From NCBI RefSeq assembly GCF_000225525.1, contig NZ_AGBF01000031.1:1-56405 (forward strand): 56,405 nucleotides of DNA, in the 5' to 3' direction. The stretch comes from Streptomyces zinciresistens K42 (GTDB lineage: Bacteria > Actinomycetota > Actinomycetes > Streptomycetales > Streptomycetaceae). Below, piece after piece: positions 34,998 to 43,082 of the stretch (its first letter is position 1; each line of letters opens with the position of its first letter). The notes beneath the pieces were generated by a model that saw only the letters and a list, made by a program, of their open reading frames with translations, did no database searches and was not told where the DNA came from. Both the position numbers and the translations under genes were made by a program.

Positions 34998-36167
34998 ATG
35001 CGCTTCCGGCACCCCGACGGCTCCACCGTCCACCTCGCCTACTGCACCAACGTCCACCCGGCCGAGACCCTCGACGGCGTCCTCGCCCAGCTCCGCGACC
35101 ACTGCGAACCCGTCCGCCGACGCCTCGGCCGCGACCGCCTCGGCATCGGTCTGTGGCTCGCCCGGGACGCCGCCCACACGCTCGTCACCGACCCCTCCGC
35201 CCTGCGCCGGCTGCGCGCCGCACTCGACCGGCGCGGCCTGGAGGTCGTCACCCTCAACGGCTTCCCCTACGAGGGCTTCGGCGCCGAAGAGGTCAAGTAC
35301 CGCGTGTACAAGCCCGACTGGGCCGACCCCGAGCGGCTGGAGCACACCACGGCCCTCGCCCGGGTCCTCGCCGCCCTCCTCCCCGACGACGTCACCCGCG
35401 GCAGCATCTCCACGCTCCCCCTGGCCTGGCGCACCGCCCACGACGCGCCGCGCGCCGAGGCCGCCCGCACCGCCCTGCGCACCCTCGCCGAACGCCTCGA
35501 CGCGCTGGAGGAACTCACCGGACGCGACATCCGCGTCGGCCTGGAACCCGAACCCGGCTGCGTCGTCGAGACCACCCGCGACGCCATCGCCCCGCTCACC
35601 GCCGTCGCCCATCGCCGCATCGGCGTCTGCGTCGACACCTGCCACCTCGCCACCTCCTTCGAAGATCCGCACACCGCCCTGGACGCCCTGACCGAAGCCG
35701 GCGTCCCTGTCGTCAAGTCCCAGCTGTCGGCGGCCCTGCACGCCGAACACCCCCACCTCCCCGAGGTCCGCGCGGCCCTCGCCGCCTTCGACGAGCCCCG
35801 CTTCCTGCACCAGACCCGCACCGACACCGCCGCCGGGCTGCGCGGGACCGACGACCTCGGCCCCGCCCTCCGCGGCGACACCCTCCCCGACGCCGCGCCC
35901 TGGCGCGCCCACTTCCACGTCCCGCTGCACGCGGCCCCCGCCGCGCCCCTCACCTCCACACTCCCGGTGCTCAAGGCCGCCCTGAGCCGCCTCGTCGCCG
36001 GCCCGCGGCCGCTCACCCACCACCTAGAGGTCGAGACATACACCTGGCAGGCCCTGCCCGAAGGACTGCGGCCCCGCGCCCGCAGCCGACTCGCCGACGG
36101 CATCGCCGCCGAACTCACCCTGGCCCGCGACCTGCTGACCGACCTCGGCCTGAAGGAGCTGCCATGA
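34998..36167 (+). CDS. eboE: EboE, TIM-barrel metabolite traffic protein
   Basis: 389 residues, starting 3 nt after eboB. The sequence follows EboE: VHLAYCTNVHPAETLDGVLAQL at the start, GLWLARDAA, VTLNGFPYEGFGAEEVKYRVYKPDW, VGLEPEPGCVVETT, VCVDTCHLATSFE and a histidine-rich HVPLHAAP / HHLEVETYTW end. These form an AP-endonuclease-2-like barrel with likely metal ligands Glu, Asp, His and Glu. Annotated relatives are called metabolite traffic proteins from the scytonemin work; the reaction is unknown. Confidence 0.9.
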   Translation: MRFRHPDGSTVHLAYCTNVHPAETLDGVLAQLRDHCEPVRRRLGRDRLGIGLWLARDAAHTLVTDPSALRRLRAALDRRGLEVVTLNGFPYEGFGAEEVKYRVYKPDWADPERLEHTTALARVLAALLPDDVTRGSISTLPLAWRTAHDAPRAEAARTALRTLAERLDALEELTGRDIRVGLEPEPGCVVETTRDAIAPLTAVAHRRIGVCVDTCHLATSFEDPHTALDALTEAGVPVVKSQLSAALHAEHPHLPEVRAALAAFDEPRFLHQTRTDTAAGLRGTDDLGPALRGDTLPDAAPWRAHFHVPLHAAPAAPLTSTLPVLKAALSRLVAGPRPLTHHLEVETYTWQALPEGLRPRARSRLADGIAAELTLARDLLTDLGLKELP

Positions 36168-37573
36168 ACGAGCGCCCCGACCCGGCCGCCCCCGGGCCCC
36201 GTCCCACCCCGCTCCTCGTACTCGACGTCGTCGGCCTCACCCCCCGCCTCCTCGATCACATGCCGCACCTCAAGAAGCTCGCCCGGTCCGGCTCCCAGGC
36301 AGCCCTCGGTACCGTCCTGCGCGCCGTCACCTGCGCCGCTCAGTCCACCTTCCTCACCGGCACCCACCCCCGCGAGCACGGCATCGTCGGCAACGGCTGG
36401 TACTTCCGCGACCTGGGCGACGTACTCCTGTGGCGCCAGCACAACGGCCTGGTCGGCGGCGACAAGCTGTGGGACGCCGCCCGGCGCGCCCACCCCGGCT
36501 ACACCGTCGCCAACATCTGCTGGTGGTACGCCATGGGCGCCGACACCGACTACACCGTCACCCCCCGTCCGATCTACTACTCCGACGGCCGCAAGGAACC
36601 CGACTGCTACACCCGGCCGCCCGCCCTGCACGACGAACTCACCGACAGGCTCGGCACCTTCCCCCTCTTCCACTTCTGGGGACCGGGCGCCGACCTCGTC
36701 TCCAGCCGCTGGATCATCGACGCGACCCGCCACATCATCGGCACCCGGCGCCCCGACCTCGCGCTGTGCTACCTCCCTCATCTCGACTACGACCTCCAGC
36801 GCTTCGGCCCCGACGACCCCCGCTCCCTGAAGGCCGCCGCCGACCTGGACACGGCGATGGCTCCGCTCCTGGACCAGGCGAGGGCCGAGGGCCGCACGGT
36901 GGTCGCGCTGTCCGAGTACGGCATCACCCGGGTCCACCGGCCCGTCGACATCAACCGGGCCCTGCGCCGCGCCGGACTCCTCGACGTGCACACGCAGGAC
37001 GGCATGGAGTACCTGGACCCGATGGCCTCACGCGCCTTCGCCGTCGCCGACCACCAGATCGCCCATGTCTACGTGCGCCGGCCCGAGGACCTCGACGCGA
37101 CCCGCGCAGCTCTGGAAGAGCTGCCCGGCATCGGACAACTCCTCGACGACGAGGGCAAGAAGGCCCACCACCTCGACCATCCGCGCTCCGGCGAACTCGT
37201 CGCCGTGGCGGAGCCGGACGCCTGGTTCACGTACTACTACTGGCTCGACGACGACCGCGCGCCCGACTTCGCGCGCCTCGTCGAGATCCACCGCAAACCC
37301 GGCTACGACCCGGTCGAGCTGTTCATGGACCCCCTCGACCCCTACGTCAAGGTCAGGGCCGCGGCCGCGCTCGCCCGCAAGAAGCTCGGACTGCGCTACC
37401 GGATGGCGGTCGTGCCCCTGGATCCGTCGCCTATTCGCGGCAGCCACGGCCGCCTTCCCGCGAGCGACGACGAAGGTCCGCTCCTCATCTGCTCCACCCC
37501 CCGCGTCGTCGGCGACCGTGTCGCGGCCACCGATGTGAAGTCGCTCCTGCTCCAGCTCGCCGGTCTCGGCTGA
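36164..37573 (+). CDS. AlkP-superfamily phosphodiesterase/pyrophosphatase of the ebo cluster (EboF-like)
   Basis: 469 residues, overlapping the eboE stop by 4 nt. It has nucleotide-pyrophosphatase-type features: LLVLDVVGL (first metal Asp), AAQSTFLTGTHPREHGIVGNGWYF with the Ser/Thr nucleophile, LCYLPHLDYDLQRFG (Asp and His), LSEYGITRV and DHQIAHVYV (His). The family hydrolyses phosphodiesters or diphosphates. There is no signal peptide, so it acts in the cytoplasm unless exported otherwise. It could release pyrophosphate or a phosphate group from a prenylated product. Last gene of the run, 87 nt before a strong terminator. Confidence 0.9.
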   Translation: MNERPDPAAPGPRPTPLLVLDVVGLTPRLLDHMPHLKKLARSGSQAALGTVLRAVTCAAQSTFLTGTHPREHGIVGNGWYFRDLGDVLLWRQHNGLVGGDKLWDAARRAHPGYTVANICWWYAMGADTDYTVTPRPIYYSDGRKEPDCYTRPPALHDELTDRLGTFPLFHFWGPGADLVSSRWIIDATRHIIGTRRPDLALCYLPHLDYDLQRFGPDDPRSLKAAADLDTAMAPLLDQARAEGRTVVALSEYGITRVHRPVDINRALRRAGLLDVHTQDGMEYLDPMASRAFAVADHQIAHVYVRRPEDLDATRAALEELPGIGQLLDDEGKKAHHLDHPRSGELVAVAEPDAWFTYYYWLDDDRAPDFARLVEIHRKPGYDPVELFMDPLDPYVKVRAAAALARKKLGLRYRMAVVPLDPSPIRGSHGRLPASDDEGPLLICSTPRVVGDRVAATDVKSLLLQLAGLG

Positions 37574-37659
37574 GGGCCCTGATCGGTCCCTGCCTCCGAC
37601 TGGTCCCCAGTGAAGCACTCACCACTGACAACGGCCCTCCCCGACGAGGAGTTCCCGGC

Positions 37660-37699
37660 ATGAGGAGGCCCTCCCCGCCATCGGGGAGGGCCTCCTCAT
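37660..37699. terminator. Strong bidirectional terminator, 18-bp perfect stem
   Basis: ATGAGGAGGCCCTCCCCG and CGGGGAGGGCCTCCTCAT form 18 uninterrupted pairs around a CCAT loop. It closes the ebo operon on the plus strand and the oxalate operon (transporter remnant ends at 37744) on the minus strand. Confidence 0.93.
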
Positions 37700-37743
37700 G
37701 GATGCCGCGACCAGGCTGTCGCCGGGCTGTGGTCAGCGCGCCG

Positions 37744-38180
37744 TCAGACCGCGGGCACGGGCCGCGCCGCCCGTCCCGGCCGGCGCGGCGGCAGCGCGAA
37801 CGCCGCCGCCAGGATCGAGACCCCGCCGGCCAGGGCCCAGGCGCCGTCATAGCCCCGGGCGACGACCACCGTCGAGCCGAGCCCGCCGCCGAACAGGCCG
37901 CTGATCAGCTTGCCGCTGCAGACGAGGCCGTAGTTCGTGGCGTCGTGGTTCTCCCCGAAGCAGTCCGGGGTGAGCGCCGCGAACAGCGGGTGGCACGCGC
38001 CGCCGCCGAACCCGCAGAGGAACGCGAAGAACAGGAACAGCCGCTCGCTCCCGAGGTCCCCCGCCCAGATCACGCCGACTGCGCCAGACCCGGCACGACG
38101 ATCACGAGGACCAGGGGACGGTGTGCGGCGTCGGACGGTGCGGACGAGCCGTTCTCCGCTGCGTACGGATCTGCCGTCAT
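37744..38180 (-). pseudogene. Decayed OFA/OxlT-like transporter copy (internal deletion and frameshift)
   Basis: ATG 38180 lies one base after the stop of the intact transporter. Its first 20 or so residues (TADPYAAENGSSAPSDAA) join directly to RPLVLVIVVPGLAQ, which matches CLIVVCVILGLSQ deep in the intact protein, so about 250 residues are missing. At the next codons one base is lost (SQYGILW corresponds to Q-x-GVIW across a frame change near 38082). Reading then continues in another frame to 37744: FGGGACHPLFAALTPDCFGENHDATNYGLVCSGKLISGL parallels FGGGAIFPMFAALTADYFGENNNASNYGMVYSAKLVSGL. The copy cannot make a transporter. It shows an old tandem duplication. Confidence 0.85.
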
Positions 38181-38181
38181 C

Positions 38182-39570
38182 TCAGGCCATGTCCTCGCCG
38201 AGAGGCTGCGGGTTGGGGGAGATGCGGTTGCCCCGCTTGTCGCGTCCCGGCGGGGTCAGGAACAGCGCCACGCATCCGGCGAACAGCGAGATCGAGCCGG
38301 CCAGCAGGAAGGCACCGGAGTGGCCCCAGGCGCCGACCACCAGGGCGCCCATGCCCGCGCCCAGACCCGAGACGAGCTTGGCGCTGTAGACCATGCCGTA
38401 GTTGGAGGCGTTGTTGTTCTCGCCGAAGTAGTCGGCGGTGAGCGCGGCGAACATGGGGAAGATCGCGCCGCCGCCGAAGCCGGAGATCGAGGAGAAGATC
38501 AGGAACAGCGGAAGGTTCTTGATGTCGGCCGACCACAGGATGCCGTACTGGGACAGACCGAGGATCACACAGACCACGATCAGGCACCGCTTGCGGCCGT
38601 ACAGGTCGGAGAGCCAGCCGATGACACCGCGGCCGGTGCCGTTGACGATCGCCTTCAGGGACATGGCCGTGGCCACGATCCCGCCCGCGAACCCGGCGCT
38701 GTCACCTATCTCCACCTGGAAGGCGATGCCGAAGATGTTCACGCCGGACGTACAGGCCAGACAGAACCACATCAGCCCCACCCGGCCGGTCTTCCACGCC
38801 TCCTTGGGGGTGTACTGCTTGACGGCCGGCGGGTTCATGCGCAGCGAGCGGGCCGCGCGCGGGTCGGCCGGCGGGTTCAGCGGGTCGATGGCCTCGGGCC
38901 ACCAGTTCTTCGGCGGGTCCTTGAAGAAGGAGCCGGAGAACGCCACGAGGCTCGCGAGCAGGACGCCCACCGAGACCAGGACCCAGCGGTAGTTGGTCAG
39001 GTCCATGTAGCCGGTGAACAGGAAGACGAAGGGCACCGAGCCGTAGGCGAAACCGCCGTTGACGAAGCCGGTCTTGCCGCCCTTGCGCTCCGGGTACCAC
39101 TTGCCGACCATGTTGACGCAGGTGGCGTACACCATGCCGGCGCCCATGCCGCTGAACATGCTGAACCCGATGTAGGCGAAGACGACGTTCGGTGCGAAGG
39201 CCAGCGACAGGTAGCCCATGAACGTGCCCGTCGCCCCCAGCATCATCGCCCAGCGGGCCGGCAGCCGGCCGCTCTCGCGCAGCTTGCCGGCGGGGAAGGC
39301 GACGGCGGCCTGGAAGAACACCCAGACGGTCATCATCCAGAAGATGTGCAGGCTGTTCCAGTTGTGCGCCGCGGCCAAGGTCTCCTCGGCGGAGGCGAAG
39401 GCGTACTCGGCGGAGGAGATGCCCATCATGCCCACCCAGGGCAGGATCACCATCCACTTGCGCTTGCGCCCCATGATGTCGATGTCGGACTCGCCGATGC
39501 GGTAGACGCGTCCGTTCTTGTCGGTCACCTCGCGATAGCCGACCGCCCGTGGAACGTCGGTGGTTGTCAC
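38182..39570 (-). CDS. OFA-family MFS transporter (OxlT-like), oxalate/formate exchange
   Basis: 462 residues from GTG 39570 (AAGGGG 13 nt upstream); the frame extends upstream without similarity. After a polar head (DKNGRVYRIGESDIDIMGRKRKWMV) there are twelve helices. OFA motifs: WVFFQAAVAFPAGKLRESG, GAGMVYATCVNMVGKWYPERKGGKTGFVNGGFAYG, GRGVIGWLSDLYGRKRC and FGGGAIFPMFAALTADYFGENN. In Oxalobacter this exchange of oxalate for formate drives the pathway. It is the last intact gene of the oxc-frc-ligase operon. No small single-helix partner follows; instead there is a decayed copy. Confidence 0.92.
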   Translation of the reverse strand: MTTTDVPRAVGYREVTDKNGRVYRIGESDIDIMGRKRKWMVILPWVGMMGISSAEYAFASAEETLAAAHNWNSLHIFWMMTVWVFFQAAVAFPAGKLRESGRLPARWAMMLGATGTFMGYLSLAFAPNVVFAYIGFSMFSGMGAGMVYATCVNMVGKWYPERKGGKTGFVNGGFAYGSVPFVFLFTGYMDLTNYRWVLVSVGVLLASLVAFSGSFFKDPPKNWWPEAIDPLNPPADPRAARSLRMNPPAVKQYTPKEAWKTGRVGLMWFCLACTSGVNIFGIAFQVEIGDSAGFAGGIVATAMSLKAIVNGTGRGVIGWLSDLYGRKRCLIVVCVILGLSQYGILWSADIKNLPLFLIFSSISGFGGGAIFPMFAALTADYFGENNNASNYGMVYSAKLVSGLGAGMGALVVGAWGHSGAFLLAGSISLFAGCVALFLTPPGRDKRGNRISPNPQPLGEDMA

Positions 39571-39689
39571 AGTGCTTGCACCCCTTGCGTCGAAAGTTCT
39601 GGCCAGCGCCCCCTGTCCAATGCCTTTCGTGCGCCGCGGGTCCCGGGGCCGGCCGACGCGCACCGTCGGCCGGCCCCCGCCGGCTCACC

Positions 39690-41837
39690 TCATGAACCGC
39701 CCCCCAACAACCCCGCCGCGCGCGCCCACCGGTACTTGGCGCCCAGCACGGCCACCGGCTTCTCGGTCGTGTACGGGTACGCCACCACCCCGCGCTCGTA
39801 CAGGTACTGACAGGCCGCCTCGACCTCCACGTCACCGGCGAGCGAGGCGACGACGGGCTTCTCGATCCCGCGCTCGCGGAACTCGGCCACCACGCGCGCG
39901 GTGAGCTCCGCGAAGACCATCGGGGGAGTGACGATGGTGTGCCAGTAGCCGAGGACCAGCGCGTGGACGCGCGGGTCCTCCAGCCCGAGCCGGATCGTCG
40001 CCTCGTACGTCGACGGCGGCTCCCCGCCCGTGATGTCCACCGGGTTGCCCGCCGCCCCGAAGGGCGGGATGAACTTCCGGAACGCCTCGTCCAGGTCCGG
40101 CGGGATCTCCATCAGGGACAGGCCGTTGTCGGTCACCGCGTCCGACAGCAGCACCCCGCTCCCGCCCGCCCCGGTGATGATCACGACGTTGTCGCCGCGC
40201 GGTGCGGGCAGCACCGGCAACGCGCGCGCGTACTCCAGCATCTCGTTCAGTCCGGGCGCCCGGATGACGCCGGCCTGCTTCAGGATGTCCTCGTACACGG
40301 CGTCGTCGCCGGCCAGGGCACCGGTGTGCGAGCCGGCCGCCTTCGCGCCAGCCGCGGTACGGCCCGCCTTGAGGACGACGACCGGCTTCTTCGGCACGGT
40401 CGCGCGCGCGGCCTCCACGAAGGCCCGCCCGTCCTTCAGGTCCTCCAGGTGCATCGCGATGCACTCGGTGTGCGGGTCCTCGCCGAACCAGGTCAGCAGG
40501 TCGTCCTCGTCCAGGTCCGACTTGTTGCCGAGGCCGACGATCGCCGACACGCCCGTCTTGGTGGTCCGGGCGAAGCCGAGTATGGCCATGCCGATGCCGC
40601 CCGACTGCGAGGTCAGCGCCACACCGCCCTTGACGTCGTACGGCGTGCAGAACGTGGCGCACAGGTCCTGCCACGTCGAGTAGTAGCCGTAGATGTTCGG
40701 CCCGAGCAGCCGGACGCCGTGCCGCTCGGCGATCTCCACGATCTCGTCCTGGAGCGCGTGCTCGCCGGTCTCCGCGAAGCCGGAGGGGATGAGGACGGCG
40801 TTGGGGATCTTCTTGCGCCCCACCTCCTCCAGCGCCGAGGCCACGAACTTGGCCGGAATGGCGAAGACCGCCACATCTACCTCACCCGGAACGTCCGTGA
40901 CACTCTTGTACGCCTTGCGGCCCAGAATGTCATCGGCCTTGGGGTTCACCGGATGGATGTCCCCCGCGAACCCTCCGTCGATGAGGTTGCGCATGACCGA
41001 ATTGCCGATCTTGCCCCGCTCGTTGGACGCGCCGATGACGGCGACCGACGCCGGCTGCATCAGCCGGCGCATCGAGGTGAGGATCTCCTCGCGCGTGTAG
41101 CGGCGCCGCGCGCGTGCCGGTGCCTCGGAGAGGATCACCCGGATGTCGGCGGCGACGGCGCCGTCCTCGGTGGCGATCACCGGGTTGAGGTCCACCTCGG
41201 CGATCTCGGGGAAGTCCGCGACCAGCTGGGAGACCCGGCGGATCTGCTCGGCCAGCGCCCAGCGGTCCACGGCCGCGGCGCCGCGGACACCGCGCAGGAT
41301 CTCCGCCGCCCGGATCGAGTCCAGCATGGACAGCGCCTCGTCGGCGGAGACGGGCGCCAGCCGGAAGGTGACGTCCTTGAGCACCTCGACGAGCACACCG
41401 CCCAGCCCGAAGGCGACGACCTTGCCGAACGTGGGGTCGGTGACCGCGCCGATGATCACCTCCTGCCCCCGGGGGAGCAGTTCCTGCACCTGGACACCCG
41501 CGACACGGGCGTCCGCGTCGTACGCGCGCGCGTTCTCGACGATCCGGTGGAAGGCGGCGCGTACGTCGGCCGCGCCCTCCACGCCGACGATCACTCCGCC
41601 CGCGTCGGTCTTGTGCAGGATGTCCGGCGAGACGATCTTCATCACCACGGGCCCGCCGAAGCGCGCCGCGAAGGCGACCGCCTCGTCGACGTCCGTGGCC
41701 AGCTCCTCGCCCGGTACGGCGATGCCGTACGCGTCGGCGATCACCTTGCCCTCGGGTGCGGTCAGCGCCGTGCGTCCCTGCGCCCGCACCGAGTCGAGGA
41801 GGGTCCGCACCCGCAGGGCGCGGTCTTCGGCCATCAC
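39690..41837 (-). CDS. Acyl-CoA synthetase (ADP-forming), acetate-CoA ligase family
   Basis: 715 residues; GTG 41837 (or ATG 41834) is 1-4 nt after the frc stop. The order is ATP-grasp first (about 1-240: KIVSPDILHKTDAGGVIVGV, QELLPRGQEVIIG, VDLNPVIATEDG), then the CoA-binding domain (VAVIGASNERGKIGNSV ... NPKADDILG) and the ligase part with SQSGGIG, KAGRTAAGAKAAGSHTGALAG (phospho-His) and ITGAGGSGVLLSDAV. The enzyme makes acyl-CoA from acid, ATP and CoA with a phosphohistidine, or ATP in reverse. In this operon it may prime the CoA-transfer cycle by activating oxalate or formate, or recover ATP from formyl-CoA. The substrate is inferred. Confidence 0.88.
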   Translation of the reverse strand: MMAEDRALRVRTLLDSVRAQGRTALTAPEGKVIADAYGIAVPGEELATDVDEAVAFAARFGGPVVMKIVSPDILHKTDAGGVIVGVEGAADVRAAFHRIVENARAYDADARVAGVQVQELLPRGQEVIIGAVTDPTFGKVVAFGLGGVLVEVLKDVTFRLAPVSADEALSMLDSIRAAEILRGVRGAAAVDRWALAEQIRRVSQLVADFPEIAEVDLNPVIATEDGAVAADIRVILSEAPARARRRYTREEILTSMRRLMQPASVAVIGASNERGKIGNSVMRNLIDGGFAGDIHPVNPKADDILGRKAYKSVTDVPGEVDVAVFAIPAKFVASALEEVGRKKIPNAVLIPSGFAETGEHALQDEIVEIAERHGVRLLGPNIYGYYSTWQDLCATFCTPYDVKGGVALTSQSGGIGMAILGFARTTKTGVSAIVGLGNKSDLDEDDLLTWFGEDPHTECIAMHLEDLKDGRAFVEAARATVPKKPVVVLKAGRTAAGAKAAGSHTGALAGDDAVYEDILKQAGVIRAPGLNEMLEYARALPVLPAPRGDNVVIITGAGGSGVLLSDAVTDNGLSLMEIPPDLDEAFRKFIPPFGAAGNPVDITGGEPPSTYEATIRLGLEDPRVHALVLGYWHTIVTPPMVFAELTARVVAEFRERGIEKPVVASLAGDVEVEAACQYLYERGVVAYPYTTEKPVAVLGAKYRWARAAGLLGGGS

Positions 41838-41838
41838 G

Positions 41839-43071
41839 TCAGATCACTCCGTTCGACTTGAGCAGGCGCAGTTCCTCGTCGCCGAGGCCGAGCTCACCCA
41901 CGTAGACCTCTTCGTTGTGCTGGCCGAGCAGGGGTGAACTGCTGACCGTGACGGGGGAGTCGGAGAGCTTGAGCGGGCTGCCGACGGTGACGAACTCGCC
42001 GCGCTCCGGATGCGGCACGGTCACGACCATCTCGTTGTCGACCAGCGAGGAGTCCTCGATGATCTCCCTGGTGGACAGGATCGGCCCGCAGGGGATGTTG
42101 TGGGCGTTCAGCCGCTCCAGCACCTCCCACTTGGGCAGGGTCGAGGACCACTCCTCGATCAGCTGGAACATCTTGTTCAGCTGGGGCAGCCGGGCCTCGG
42201 GCGTCGCCCACTCGGGGTCGTCGGCCAGCTCGGGCCGGCCGATGAGCTCGCTGATCGGCCGCCAGCCGACGGGCTGCACGATGACGTACACGTAGTCGTT
42301 GGGGCCGCCCGGCGCGCACTTGACGGCCCAGCCCGGCTGACCTCCGCCGGACGCGTTTCCGGACCGGGGAACCTCCGTGCCGAAGTCCTCGTTGGGATAT
42401 TCACGGAGCGGGCCATGGGCCAGCCGCTGCTGATCGCGCAGCTTCACCCGGCAGAGGTTGAGCACAGCATGCTGCATGGCCACGTTGACCCGCTGACCGC
42501 GCCCGGTGTTCTCGCGCTGGAACAGCGCCGCGAGAATCCCCGCCACGGCGTGGACCCCCGTGCCCGAGTCCCCGATCTGGGCCCCCGTCGCCATCGGCGG
42601 CCCGTCCTCGAAACCGGTGGTCGACATCGACCCGCCCATGGCCTGCGCGACGACCTCGTACGCCTTGAAGTCGGTGTACGGGCCCTCGCCGAACCCCTTG
42701 ATGGAGGCATAGACGATCCGTGGATTGATCTCCTGGACGCGGTCCCAGGTGAAGCCCATCCGGTCCACCGCGCCCGGCCCGAAGTTCTCGACCATGACGT
42801 CGGAGCGCCGGATCAGCTCGGTGAGGATCTCCTTGCCGCGCTCGGTCTTGGTGTTGAGGGTGATGCTCCGCTTGTTGCAGTTGAGCATCGTGAAGTAGAG
42901 GGAGTCGACGTCCGGGAGGTCGCGCAACTGCTTGCGCGTGATGTCACCGGTCGGCGCCTCCAGCTTCACGACGTCCGCGCCGAGCCAGGCGAGCAGCTGG
43001 GTCGCCGAGGGCCCGGACTGGACGTGGGTCATGTCGAGGACGCGAATGCCCTCAAGTGCCCTTGCGGTCAT
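41839..43071 (-). CDS. frc: Formyl-CoA transferase (class III CoA-transferase)
   Basis: 410 residues, collinear with Oxalobacter Frc. Catalytic Asp168 in AQIGDSGTG, Gln18 in [10 protein letters not shown], Tyr59 in [15 protein letters not shown], Tyr138 in FKAYEVVAQ, and the Gly loop SGGGQPGW that closes over the active site. [17 protein letters not shown] is also a strong Frc signature. It moves CoA from formyl-CoA, or succinyl-CoA in some homologues, to oxalate. It lies 11 nt after the decarboxylase gene and 1 nt before the ligase gene, so it is translated with them. The Trp found near residue 48 in well-studied Frc is not obvious here. Confidence 0.95.
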   Translation of the reverse strand: MTARALEGIRVLDMTHVQSGPSATQLLAWLGADVVKLEAPTGDITRKQLRDLPDVDSLYFTMLNCNKRSITLNTKTERGKEILTELIRRSDVMVENFGPGAVDRMGFTWDRVQEINPRIVYASIKGFGEGPYTDFKAYEVVAQAMGGSMSTTGFEDGPPMATGAQIGDSGTGVHAVAGILAALFQRENTGRGQRVNVAMQHAVLNLCRVKLRDQQRLAHGPLREYPNEDFGTEVPRSGNASGGGQPGWAVKCAPGGPNDYVYVIVQPVGWRPISELIGRPELADDPEWATPEARLPQLNKMFQLIEEWSSTLPKWEVLERLNAHNIPCGPILSTREIIEDSSLVDNEMVVTVPHPERGEFVTVGSPLKLSDSPVTVSSSPLLGQHNEEVYVGELGLGDEELRLLKSNGVI

Positions 43072-43082
43072 GGGCGTTCACC

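Noticed and set aside
38080..38180. Short frame after the OxlT-like gene as a missing MFS small subunit
   Set aside because: The 36-codon frame ends in RPLVLVIVVPGLAQ, which aligns with an internal helix of the transporter and continues across a frameshift into transporter sequence, so it is a remnant rather than the single-helix partner.
36430..39810. Plus-strand open frame of more than 1,100 codons
   Set aside because: It runs through the EboF-like gene out of frame, a terminator, a pseudogene and the transporter antisense. It has arginine- and proline-rich composition and no domain.
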